Shown piece after piece: positions 13,652 to 23,600 of a stretch of DNA of 64,000 nucleotides; the first letter of the stretch is position 1; every line of letters begins with the position of its first letter. The DNA lies in NCBI RefSeq assembly GCF_001522545.3, contig NC_031769.1, positions 127,069,896-127,133,895 on the forward strand, in the 5' to 3' direction. The notes under the pieces are model-generated. The model was not told the origin of the DNA, ran no database searches, and was given only the letters and a program-made list of their open reading frames with translations. The position numbers were made by a program, and so were the translations under genes. This DNA is from Parus major. Its lineage: Eukaryota; Chordata; Aves; Passeriformes; Paridae.

Positions 13652-14815
13652 GCGTGTAGTGCAGGCATGCACCCCTCACCCCGCGCTGTGCTAGGTCTGT
13701 CTGCCCTTGGCTCAAGGAACACCACTGCGTTTTATCCGCCTCCCTGAGGGCCTGACACACAGCGCAGAGCAGTGTCACACACCTCAGCGTCTGCCTCAAA
13801 AAGCATCTGCGCCAATCACAACACAATTATTCTTAATCCCTCCAGCTCTGGCATTTGATCACCTCACACCAGGAGGAAGAATAGGGGGCAGTTGCTTGTG
13901 ATAAACACGAATGACTGTGGGAGATGCTCTCAGGACCCCAGCTCTGTCAGAGAGGACATTTGCCTCATTGACAGCCCCACGCAGCCTGTCGGCTTGGCTG
14001 CCGCTCTCCACAAGAGAAATGGCAGCATTTCAGGCTCTTAAGGGTGTGATTGATGGGTGTTGTCGGTCCCTACCTGTCAGCTCATTGCACTGACAGGAGT
14101 GAGATCCCCCAGGGGAGGCAGCCTTACACAATACAGCCCACCCGTGCTGCTCAGTGAGACCCTGCTGCAGAGCTCCTGGCAGGTGGCAACCTGCTCGGCA
14201 GGACGGGGGAAGGGCAAATGAAGAGCCGGGAGCACAGCGTTTGCTGGCAAGGGCAGTGACATCTCTCTCAGAAGTACCTGGAGACGCTGGAGCAGGGCTG
14301 CCAGAGCAGCTGAGGCAGGCTGGCTGCTGCAGAGCGCTGGTTCAGCCCGGGGTTAGGATAGATCCTGCTGCTGCAGCTGCAGCTGAGGGGACGTCAGTGG
14401 GAGAAACTTGTGGGATGCTGGCACGACTCCATGGCTTTGCATGTGCAACATTAAACACGTGCAGAGGGTTTGCAGTATGTGCTCCTGAGCCCAAGGGATG
14501 ACAGAGGTGATATAACCATTTACCCCCGCCTGGAGAAATCCCCCACAGATGCCCATGGCAGAGCTGGCAGGCGTAGGTGTGAATTCCTTACCCCGCAGGA
14601 GCGAGGCTCAATGTCATCTGACTGTTCCTCTGGTTCTGCATCTAACTACACAGAAGAGGCTGGTCAGAAAAATAATTCACCCTAGGAGCCAGGAGCTTTT
14701 TTTTTTTTCTGTTTTGTGTTTGACAGCAGGAGGTTTAAGGCTATTTTTCAACATTGAAGTTTAAAGAGGATCTTTTCATCCACAAGAACGTACAAAACCT
14801 CAGACCATTCAGCCA

Positions 14816-15445
14816 GTGTTAAGAGGAACAAAGCAACAGCAAGAAAATCCAGCTGCCTTTCAGCAGTTCATTCCCTTTCTAGCTGTCCCCTTCTCTTCCC
14901 CACCCTCTGCCCCTCCAAACCAGCAGTGGTTAACCTTCGAGCAGCCTGACCTGCCTCTCCCTGCACCTGGCTCAAATCAACACCGATGCTCTGGAGCCAG
15001 GAAAGCCCAGCGGGGCCGTCCAAAGCCCAGTGAAGTCAGTGGAAATACTCCCACTGGCTTCAGGGGAGGCTGCATCAAGCCCAGTTTGAAGCAGAGCCAT
15101 CTTTCCTATAAAACATTTGCTCGACATTTCGGATCCCGCAATGTCTACGCATTAATACTTTTGGGGACTTGCTGGGGCGGCTGCAAGGCAAGCGCTGACG
15201 TCACAGCTGGATCGCTCCTTTCAGCTGGTGCCTGGGATAACAGCCTCACAGCTTCCCTTTCCCCTCCAAATCAAAGGCAGCGGCTGCAGCTGCACAGACC
15301 AGCGAGTCTGTTTAGTTTCTGTGGGCCAACAGCCACCAGCTGTAGAGGCTGCTGTGCTTTTTACTGGATGGGAGCTTTTAATTCCAATAGACAATGTGTA
15401 CAAATATTTCCCATACCAAAATTGTTCCATATCTTCCTAAGTTAA
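14816..15445 (+). other. longest open frame in the window (209 codons), probably not a gene
   Basis: An uninterrupted 630-nt frame from ATG to TAA lies inside the CpG-richer island. The predicted protein is rich in Pro, Ser, Gln and Gly, has no recognisable domain, signal peptide or membrane segment, and resembles nothing I know. GC-rich sequence lowers stop frequency, so chance is the likeliest explanation. No clear promoter-to-start arrangement or splice structure supports it. It could lie within a lineage-specific non-coding RNA. Confidence 0.15.
15196..15203. promoter_or_regulatory. palindromic CRE (CREB/ATF site)
   Basis: The exact octamer TGACGTCA lies inside AGCGCTGACGTCACAGCTGG and immediately precedes a CAGCTG E-box. 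Full CREs with an intact central CpG are uncommon in CpG-poor intergenic DNA, which supports some constraint or low methylation here. Binding is inferred. Confidence 0.45.
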
Positions 15446-15792
15446 TTAAATGCTAATTTTCTAATGAGGTGGCAACAATGGCAACAACCTGTTATCAACA
15501 CGCTAGCTGGTGCCCGTAACCAACCGGTGAACACAGAACCCTTGTGCTGTTATTAAACTGCATTCCTATATTAATTAATTACTTTTGCAGCTGCATTATT
15601 CTGAAGCTGGACACAAATGTGGATAGTAATTAAATGAAAAAAACATTTACATCATTTGTAGATTCCAGAGTTGCTTTGTGGAATTTATTATTTCACAGCG
15701 TTGTTATAGAAACCCCTCATGTGTTTTCATGTCTGCTGTATGCTAGTTTAGCAAGAAATGGTGAAAGGAAAACTCAGGACGAAAATGCTATT

Positions 15793-16385
15793 TGTTGTGG
15801 TCTAACCCTAGCCAGCAGCCAAGTCCCACACAGCTGCTAGCTCATTCCCCCACCAGCAGGATCAGGGAGAGAATCCAAGGAAAAAAGGTAGAAAACCCAT
15901 GGGCTGAGATAAAGACAGTGTAATAAGGAAAGCAAAAGCCATGAACACAAGTAAAGTAAAGCAAGGAATTAATTCACTGCTTCCCATGGGCAGGCAGGTG
16001 TTCAGCCATCTCCAGGAGAGCAGGGCCCCATCACACATAACAGTTACTCGGGAAACAAACGTCATCAATCTGAACATCCCCCCTTCCTCCTTCTTCCAAC
16101 TACTTTATATACTGAGCATGATGCCACATGGTCTGGAACATCCCTCTGGTTATTTGGGGTCACCTGTCCTGGCTGTGTCTCCTCCCAACCTCCCATACAC
16201 CCCCAACTTTCTCGCCATCATGGAAGTACAAGAAGCAGAAAAGGCTTTAGCTCTGGGTGAGCCCTGCTCAGCAATAACTAAAACATCTCTATATGATCAG
16301 CCCTGTGTTCAGCACAAATCCAAAACACAGCCCCATATCTGCCACTGTGAAGAAAATTAACTCTACCCCAGCCAAAACCAGCACA
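15793..16385 (-). mobile_element. solo LTR of an avian endogenous retrovirus, minus orientation
   Basis: Read on the minus strand it starts TGTGCTGGTTTTGGCTGGGG, then a GTAGAGTTAATTTTCTTC block, and ends CAGCCGGC-type sequence decayed to GCTAGGGTTAGACCACAACA; TG and CA termini are both present. This is a common bird LTR layout. A TATATAAAG box (minus strand, 16111-16103) and a poly(A)-region TGTCTTTATCTCAGCCC (about 15906-15922) mark U3 and R/U5. No gag, pol or env coding flanks it, so it is a solo LTR. The 5 bases on each side (CTATT and CTCCT) agree at three positions and may be a decayed target-site duplication. The 139-codon frame across it is accidental. Confidence 0.85.
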
Positions 16386-16943
16386 CTCCTCAGTATACAT
16401 TCAGCATAAATTACGGTTTAAAAGTTTCCTGACTTGTGCAATAAGAATGAAATCTTGGAGTTCAGGTGGAAGGCTGTGCATCTGTCATGGCTTTATACTC
16501 AGAAGAGGATTTAGGTGCTTAAAATGTGGCAGAGTTGGAATTTATGTGCTTACATCCAAAAGAGAGATTCTGCTGTCTGTGTCAGGAGTTTTCCAAACTC
16601 TAAATTCAGCTGCCAGTACAAAAGTTTCCCAGGCATCTTGAATTTGGTTCATACACAAGAGCTCTTTGGTGTTAAAAAGGTCAAGTTGCTCAGCATCCAC
16701 TTCAGGCATTACCTTAGTTCAGACACAAAAATATGTTCCTGTTTATCTTCCCCCAGGGCTGGTTTGAGCACTCCAAGAATTTCTACCAAAGAGCTCTGAA
16801 ATTGGATTTTTCATAAAACACAATGGCAGCTATTGATTTCTTTTGAAATATGGCTGCTAGAGTCCTCCCCTGTTCTAAGCTACTGTAGTATTTGAATGGG
16901 ATATGAGAGATGCAGCTCAATGCCTTACTACGCCCAGTCAGAG
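16386..16943. other. intergenic, no gene seen
   Basis: Unique sequence between the solo LTR and the next CR1 copy. No gene or repeat recognised. Confidence 0.45.
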
Positions 16944-17610
16944 CTCACAGAACCAGTGTCCAGAGTTGAAAGTGACCCACAAGGATCATCAAGTCCAGCT
17001 CCTGGCCCTGCACAGGACCTTTCCCAAGAGTCACATTATCTGCTCAACAGCATTATCCAAACAATTCTTGAACTCTGGCAGGCTGACGCCATGACCACTT
17101 CCCTGGGGAGCCTGTTCCAGTGCCCAACCACTCTCTGGGTGAAGAAGTTTTTCCTGATATTCAACCTAAACCTCCCCTAATACAAATTCACACCATTCCC
17201 TTGGGTCCTGTCACTGGTCACCAGAGAGAAGAGAGCAGTGCCTGCCCCTCCTCTTCCCCTCACGAGGAAGTTGCAGACTGCAATGAGGTCTCCCTTCAGT
17301 CTCCTCCAGGCTGAACAGACCAAGTGACTTCAGCTGCTCCTCACACAGCTTCCCCTCAAAGCCCTTAACCATCTTTGTTGCCTCCCTTTGGACATTGTCT
17401 AATAGTTTATTATCTTTGTTACATTGTGGCACCCCAAACAGCCTCCGGCACTTCAGGTGAGGCAGCCCCAGTGCAGAGCAGAGCAGGATATTCCCCTCCC
17501 TTTCTGGGTTGGTGATATACCCCAGGACAGGGTTGGTCCTCCTGGCTGCTGGACCAGTGCTGACTCATCGTCAACTTTTCACTGACCAGGACCCCCAGAG
17601 GGACATATTC
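16944..17610 (-). mobile_element. CR1 LINE, 5'-truncated, minus orientation
   Basis: On the plus strand the sequence runs as the reverse complement of the CR1 3' region: TCATCAAGTCCAGCTCCTGG, CCCTGCACAGGACC, CTGGGGAGCCTGTTCCAGTG, GTGAAGAAGTTTTTCCTGAT, CTCCTCCAGGCTGAACAGAC, then CCCAGGACAGGGTTGGTCCT and ACCAGGACCCCCAG. The order and spacing match the last roughly 650 bp of avian CR1, that is the end of ORF2 (reverse transcriptase) plus the 3' UTR. It is diverged, with multiple stop codons; the short frames here are fragments of ORF2 or chance. Confidence 0.9.
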
Positions 17611-18627
17611 CTCTTGCAACATACTCTGATCAGAAGATGTCATCTCCCTGGAAGTCATTATGAGATTTTCTCATCCCTTCTCATAGAAAAGGTAACTTCT
17701 ATCAGAACCATGATTAAGAGATCCAGCAGGTCCTCCACTTTTGACAGAGCTGGCACCTACTGCCATCAAGACAGCATTCAGATGGTGGGAAATGGACAAG
17801 TCTTCTTGATGGAATTGAAATGAAAAAGCCTGTTAAAAAGCCATTCCAAAGTGGGGAAGGGCATGGGATTTCAGACAGACTCCTTCCTGACTTCCACATC
17901 TCTGCGTCATCAAGTATGCTTTACCCTCCAGCACCTCCATGTGCTGTTCATGGACTCTGGACACCCAATCAAGGATCAGGGACTGAGAAATTGCATACAT
18001 CAGTGGTAGAGAGTTGTGATGGGTAAAACCTGCACTTGTTCTGAATCCTCTTAAATCCTGGGGTTTGCATTTGGGAAATTCCAAATATTTTTCTGCCAGT
18101 GGCCAGCATCCTTCAGAAGTGCAAAGGACAAACTTTTCCCTAGTTTTGGAGAACAGACTATGTTTATAATGAGTAACAGATTTTATTTGGAATAAATTTT
18201 ATGCACTATGTTTAGATAACAAGGTAATGCACTTCCACGAAGAACATTTTACAGCCATTGTCTTAATGGTATGGATTTCATTTACAGGTGAGATGTGCCT
18301 GTAAAACATTTCTTTGAGGGCTTCACAGAGCCAGTGTAATGATGTCCTACAAAGGAATAATAAAGCCTGCCAGGAAAATTAAGACATAATATAAAATTCA
18401 TGTTAAATGTGTTTAAAACAACTTGTTTACTGAACTCAGACAAATACCTCTGAACTGTTTTCATTACACTTACTACTACCTAAGTTAAGTAAAAAAATAC
18501 AAAGCTGACAGTAAACTACGAGTTCATTCACACTAAGGAACAGGTAGACAATTCTCTCTGCTGATTTCCTGGCTGCTTCCTTCTACTCCTAATGTGGATA
18601 GAAAAATTCTTAGTATTCACCCCTAGT

Positions 18628-18680
18628 AGATGATGACAATGACAGTAATAATAATGATAATGATCATGATTATAATAGTG
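18628..18680. repeat. imperfect (ATR)n low-complexity tract
   Basis: Repeated GATGACAATGACAGTAATAA followed by TAATGATAATGATCATGATT: decayed trinucleotide units of ATG, ATA and ACA type. Confidence 0.7.
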
Positions 18681-19214
18681 AAATGATTTACATTTAAATA
18701 AAATGTTTCCATTAAATAATTCTACAAACTTTATAAAATGATACAGTGGGACCACTTTACTCAGTTACTGAAATGCAGCCACCTCTGGAGTGAATCACAA
18801 CATCTGCTCAAATATGGGTAAGGTCAATCCTGTATGATAGATTAGGATCAGGAGAACGAATAAGTACTATTATATAATAATGAAAGAGAAAGTATTTGAG
18901 TTCAGGTTTGTAGGAAAACAACAGCTAAAACCCCTTTGCTTCAGAGAAAAGTCCTACATGGTGTTTAGTAATTATTAGGTTTTTGAGTTTTGCTTCAACG
19001 TAATGGCAAAACCTTAACATGTGCAGTGATCCCAACACCATAGTGGAGGAAGGAAGAAACCTGTCTGTGACATACCAGCACCATACCTTCTCAAAGGCTG
19101 TAAAACATATCCTGAGGAGGTTTTAGGAGGAGGCCTGCTGGCACCATGCACTGAATGAAGTGAACAGCTTTTCAAGATGACTCTTTTCATCTCAAACTAT
19201 CACTTTCATCTTAA

Positions 19215-19350
19215 TGAATTTGGTATTATTCAGCACAATGGATTTAATTAAAGATATTTAAAGTATTTAAATTATTAATGATTTAATAATTAGAAATAAG
19301 TATTTTAATCAGTGACTTAATAATGTATATTATTAAACTTATTTTTTTGC
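19215..19350. repeat. very AT-rich block
   Basis: Dense TTTAATTA, ATTTAAA, TTATTAATGATTTAATAATT and TATATTATTAAAC motifs with few G or C bases. It resembles A/T tracts reported at matrix-attachment regions, but composition alone does not establish that. Confidence 0.5.
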
Positions 19351-19650
19351 AAATAATGGTCTAGGCATTATTATTTTCCCTGTATTTTCTATTCAGCACA
19401 GTTCAGAAGTTGCAACTTTGTTGTACTGGGTTGTTGCAAAATATAGTGAGTGCAAAATATCTTATTTAATGCAGCCCAAGAAAACACACATGGATGTGGG
19501 AGAAATAAAGTGACATGGTCTCCTAGAGCTCTGCTAAAATCTCAGTAGCGATTAGATAGAGTGGTGTGAAAAACACTGGAAAAAAACAAATCACAAGTCA
19601 TAAACAGAAAGGTCATAATTATGTCAGAGAAAATTTACAACTTTTATATC

Positions 19651-19926
19651 ACTAGAGATAGGACAAGAGGTTATGGCATTAAATTGGAAATGGATGGGTT
19701 TTGATATTAGGAAAAAATTCTTTACTGTGAGAGTGGCACTGTGAGACATTTGAACAGACTTGCCAGAGATGTTGTGGATGTCCCATCCCTGGAGATGATC
19801 CAGGCCAGGTTGGATGGGGCTCTGAGCAACCTGGTCTAGTGGAAAGTGTCTCTGCCTATGCCAGGGGGATGTGAACTAAAAGATCTTTAACGTCCCTTGC
19901 AGCCCAAATCATCCTACGCTCCTATG
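19651..19926 (+). mobile_element. CR1 LINE 3' region, plus orientation
   Basis: Ordered CR1 landmarks are present: ACTAGAGATAGGACAAGAGG, TGGATGGGTTTTGATATTAG, TTGTGGATGTCCCATCCCTG, AGGCCAGGTTGGATGGGGCT, GAGCAACCTGGTCTAGTGGA, and the terminal CATCCTACGCTCCTATG. This is the 3' UTR-proximal 275 bp of CR1 with the usual severe 5' truncation. Confidence 0.92.
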
Positions 19927-20690
19927 CATGTGCCCACAGAGACTTGCTCAGCACAGTATCATGCATAATCATGTCTATTCGTTCCCTCATACAGGCAACA
20001 AACATGGGCTAGCCTGGGAGCAGCTGGAGACAGCCCTTCAGAGACCACACAACCAAGCACACCCACAAGTAAATTTAATATTACCATGGCATGAAGTGGG
20101 TCGGTGCATTACCAGATAGGCTGTTGCAGAAGTCACTGGTTCCTCTGTGGACTGGGAGCAGACATCCTGGCAGGTGGTGGCCCATTTGGTGGCATATTCA
20201 CACATCTGCAACTCCAGACTGCCTTCTGCTCTACCAGTTGCACAGTGTACATTCAGGATCAGTTGAGAATCAGCCCTTAACCAAACCAATCTCTAAATTC
20301 CCTTCATTTCTGACCAGAGCTGGATTTAGACACCAGCCTCCTGATAATTCAGCAAATCTAGGCTGTGTTTCCCCTGTGGCTTCTGCTCATCCTGTCATGG
20401 GCAGGATGCTTGCTCAGTTTCACTGTAGGGACCAGGCCTGTCAATACTAAAATTGCCTGGAAGGCTGATGCAGCAGCAGGGAACACATCAGCTGCACTGG
20501 CCCGGCAGGGACTCTGGGCTCCCAGAGCAGGCAATACCACTGGGAGAAGTGTGTCACGATGGTGTAACCATGAACACACTTCTCAAAATAAGCTGCTCTG
20601 CTAGACACACTGCACCCATCTCTGTGCCACCCACAGTGAATCAAGTGTGGGTTGTCCCAATCTGAGTGGGTTTTTTTTTTCCCCTTTAAT
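19927..20690. other. unrecognised moderately GC-rich stretch after a CR1 end
   Basis: GC content rises here and many overlapping open frames appear on both strands (up to 119 codons), none protein-like. The composition and abrupt start right after a CR1 3' end would fit an old unclassified LTR or other insertion. I see no terminal repeats or poly(A) signal that would prove it. Confidence 0.3.
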
Positions 20691-23600
20691 GCATCTGCCA
20701 TATATCCAAAAAACAAGTCATTAGGAACATAGCAGTATTAGTCAAGTCAGCTTTGTTTTTCAGAGGGATGAAAAGCAGTGATACAGTTCACAAGTAGGAA
20801 GCGTCAGTGGGTATTACACAGTATTACGCAATTCTCCAAGCCCTTTTCTTCCATGTGAGCAAATTCTCATTTTTGCAGAGACCTCCTGCATAATTGCTGC
20901 TGGAGGTCACACAAGGTTTGCTTTTCCCAAGCTCCCAGGCAGAATGAACTGGCCAAAGGCTTGGGATTCAGATGGAGAGGAAGTGCTGCCCCTCCAGGCC
21001 ACAGCACTGCTGTGGATTTGAGGCTCTGGAAGAAGAGCCTGCTCTGCTTGCTGGTTGCTTTCCTCATTTCAGTACCATCTATTCAGCCTTCCAAATCACT
21101 GATTATTCCTCCACTGGGACATAGATGGCCCAAAGCTTTTTCCACTGTGCTTTCCAAAGAGGAACAACAGTGCCTTTCCCAAAATACTTTATTCCAGTTC
21201 CACCTCTGAGGACAGCTGTGATATCTGCTTCCCAATAATTAAGAATAGTATAAAGTAGAGGTATATACAGACTATCCTCTTTTTCCTCCTCATTAGCCCA
21301 CCAACTTCATCTCTCAGTCCATGCTGAGGTCAAGGAACACCTTGTGAGAGGACCAGTATAATACAGAATCTCTCAGTGTCTCTGTATTCTTCAAGGCTTC
21401 TGAGACACATGAGAATTTTACAGAGCACAAATATGTTGCTGGTGGATCTGTTTTTGATATTTGGCTGCGAGGGATGTAATAGTGGGATATCTATATAAGC
21501 TGTAATTTAATGAACTGTGAATTTTATTTCTGCAGGTCTCTAAACTGGGGCAGTTAGGTAGCCTAGTGTTTTGTCATCCTGTTTTATTTAATTAAACTAT
21601 TCCTGTTGGCTGGGTGGAAAGATGAGTTATGCCATGACTACCACATGATGGTAGATGAAAGGAGATGTCAGTAGTGTACATGACTCCTTCCTCAGACTCC
21701 ATCAGAGCTAGGGCCTCTGTAATTCCTCTGGAAGAGAATTAGCATACTTCTTATTGAAATGTTTTTGGGGCTTGGGATTTTTTGTAGTGTGTGGGGTTTT
21801 TCCTCATATCCAGCTGCATCAATTTCCTGATTACAAGAATTAAATTGTTTAGTTATCTGTAATGTGCACAGACTTTTGTGAAGCTTTACAAAGGAACCTT
21901 TGCTATTAAGCAAATAAAGGTTTATTGTAGCACCTGCAGTTCCTATAATCCTGAATTGTTAATGAACTGAACAACTTTTCCTCCTTCTTAGCATGAGAAA
22001 CACTTCTCATGATCTTACTCATGAAAAGACTGCATTGAGGTCCTCATAAGTTTTCTTGGGTTTCTGCCATTGGAGGAGGGAGTCCATAAGCAGCAGCATC
22101 TGGCAGAACATCTGCATCAAGTCCCTGCTGACATCCAGAGATCTGTCTGCCCAGGCTCACTACTCCCTCCATAGAGAACTTGACAGATCGTGTACCCCAC
22201 TGCCAGACAACCTCAGCAAATACTTCTCTCTCCAAGGGAGGCTGTGTCAGTTTTTCAGCATGTTTATCCTGTGTTACCTCATTGCTCACCTGATGGAAGA
22301 CTACTCAGACTTTTCAAACTGCTTAGGCTCTCTGGAAGGAACCTGATAAAGAACCTTGATCTGACCAAGCCTGGAAAGCCTGATCTAGGTGCAAAGATCA
22401 AATCTAGCCTTCTCCAGACCAATAACCAGGAAGTCTTAATTATTTACAAATGACAGGAAAACTAAGTAACTAAAATAAACGTTAATGAGTGGATGTGACA
22501 GATCTGTTCCTCAAGGCTTTGGAAGGAAGAAGCAAGGAATTGCTGGAAGTCCCCAGGCCAGTTCTGTAGCTGTTTAGTTGAAATCCAGTTATATATTATT
22601 TCTGGTATTCTACATCACTTTGAGTTTTACATTATTGTAAATACCCAGTGGTACATCCTTTCAAAGCAATTGAGTACCTCAGTGTTTAACAGATACATTA
22701 ATTTTCTTGTTTAAGTTCTGGGAAATACGAGATAATTTTCCATTCTGAGTTGACAATGATCCTTAAACTAGCGGTGGAATAAGGGGAATAATAGCTCTGT
22801 GGAAATTATTCTAGAGATCTGTACTGCAAGGAATGGTGGATCAATGGAATATTCCTTTCTGAAATTGTATTATCTTTTAAACTGAACATGTTTGATGCCT
22901 ATGCACAGCTCCTGTACTGCAGGAATGATTCTTATTTCAAAATGCCCTTGCTCACAGGTAACATTTTTTTCTTTTTTTTCTATCTGTAAAGACATATAAA
23001 ACAGAATCTATCTTTTTTCTGTAGATAGGAATTAATTTAGTAAGAGACATCTCTTCTGTGTATAGGAGCCTAATATAGTGTAGAAGAAACACTTGCTACT
23101 GTGGGTTTGAGGGTGCTACATTGACAAGCAAAGTGGGCTGTCTCAGATGTGCTGCCTCCCCATCACTCCATGACACTGACATAAGCCCAGTCACAGCCGT
23201 GTCTACTTGGGAGGTTGAATAATGTATGGGAACAGTCTCTTGAGCATTTATTTTAGTCCTTTCATTTGTCCTTCAGGCATTTCCCATACCATCCCAATAG
23301 CAACTTGAAAATTTCCTAAGACATAAGGTAAAACCCACTGACAAGGAACAATTTCAACACCATTGCTCTTGTTGGAGTCATACATCTGATACTTCTGTGG
23401 AGAATTTACCAAATTTCATCATCGCAGTCTCCAGAAAAAGTCATACATATTACAAGTAATTCTTATTTTGATGTAACCCTTAACCAATGGGATGTAATTA
23501 TCATTCTGTAACATTTCAGATAAGAAGCTATATTTGACCAAACTGTATCACTGAAAAATAAAGGGCACTCTTCTATTAATTAAAGGCAGCTGATGATCAG

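Larger units (their letters stand above)
13350..15700. promoter_or_regulatory. GC/CpG-richer island, candidate distal enhancer or cryptic promoter
   Basis: Against an AT-rich background this 2.3-kb block is visibly richer in GC and keeps many CpGs (for example GCCGGGCGGTG at about 13427, CGCGCTGTGC near 13682, GGGGCGGC near 15174). It carries a consensus CRE (TGACGTCA) at 15196-15203, several CAGCTG E-boxes at 15270-15345, a TATAAAA at 15107-15113, and a run of TAATTA-type homeodomain sites at 15440-15640. A 9-bp inverted repeat built on TAATTG/CAATTA lies at 13627-13651. The block is 15-17 kb past the 3' end of TRIQK. Motifs are seen; regulatory function is inferred. Confidence 0.4.
17611..19650. 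other. intergenic, no gene seen
   Basis: Unique sequence. 18628-18680 is an imperfect ATG/ATA trinucleotide-like repeat, and 19215-19350 is extremely AT-rich. No coding signal. Confidence 0.5.

Noticed and set aside
15941..16360. 139-codon plus-strand open frame
   Set aside because: It lies wholly inside the minus-strand solo LTR and is antisense read-through of U3/R sequence.
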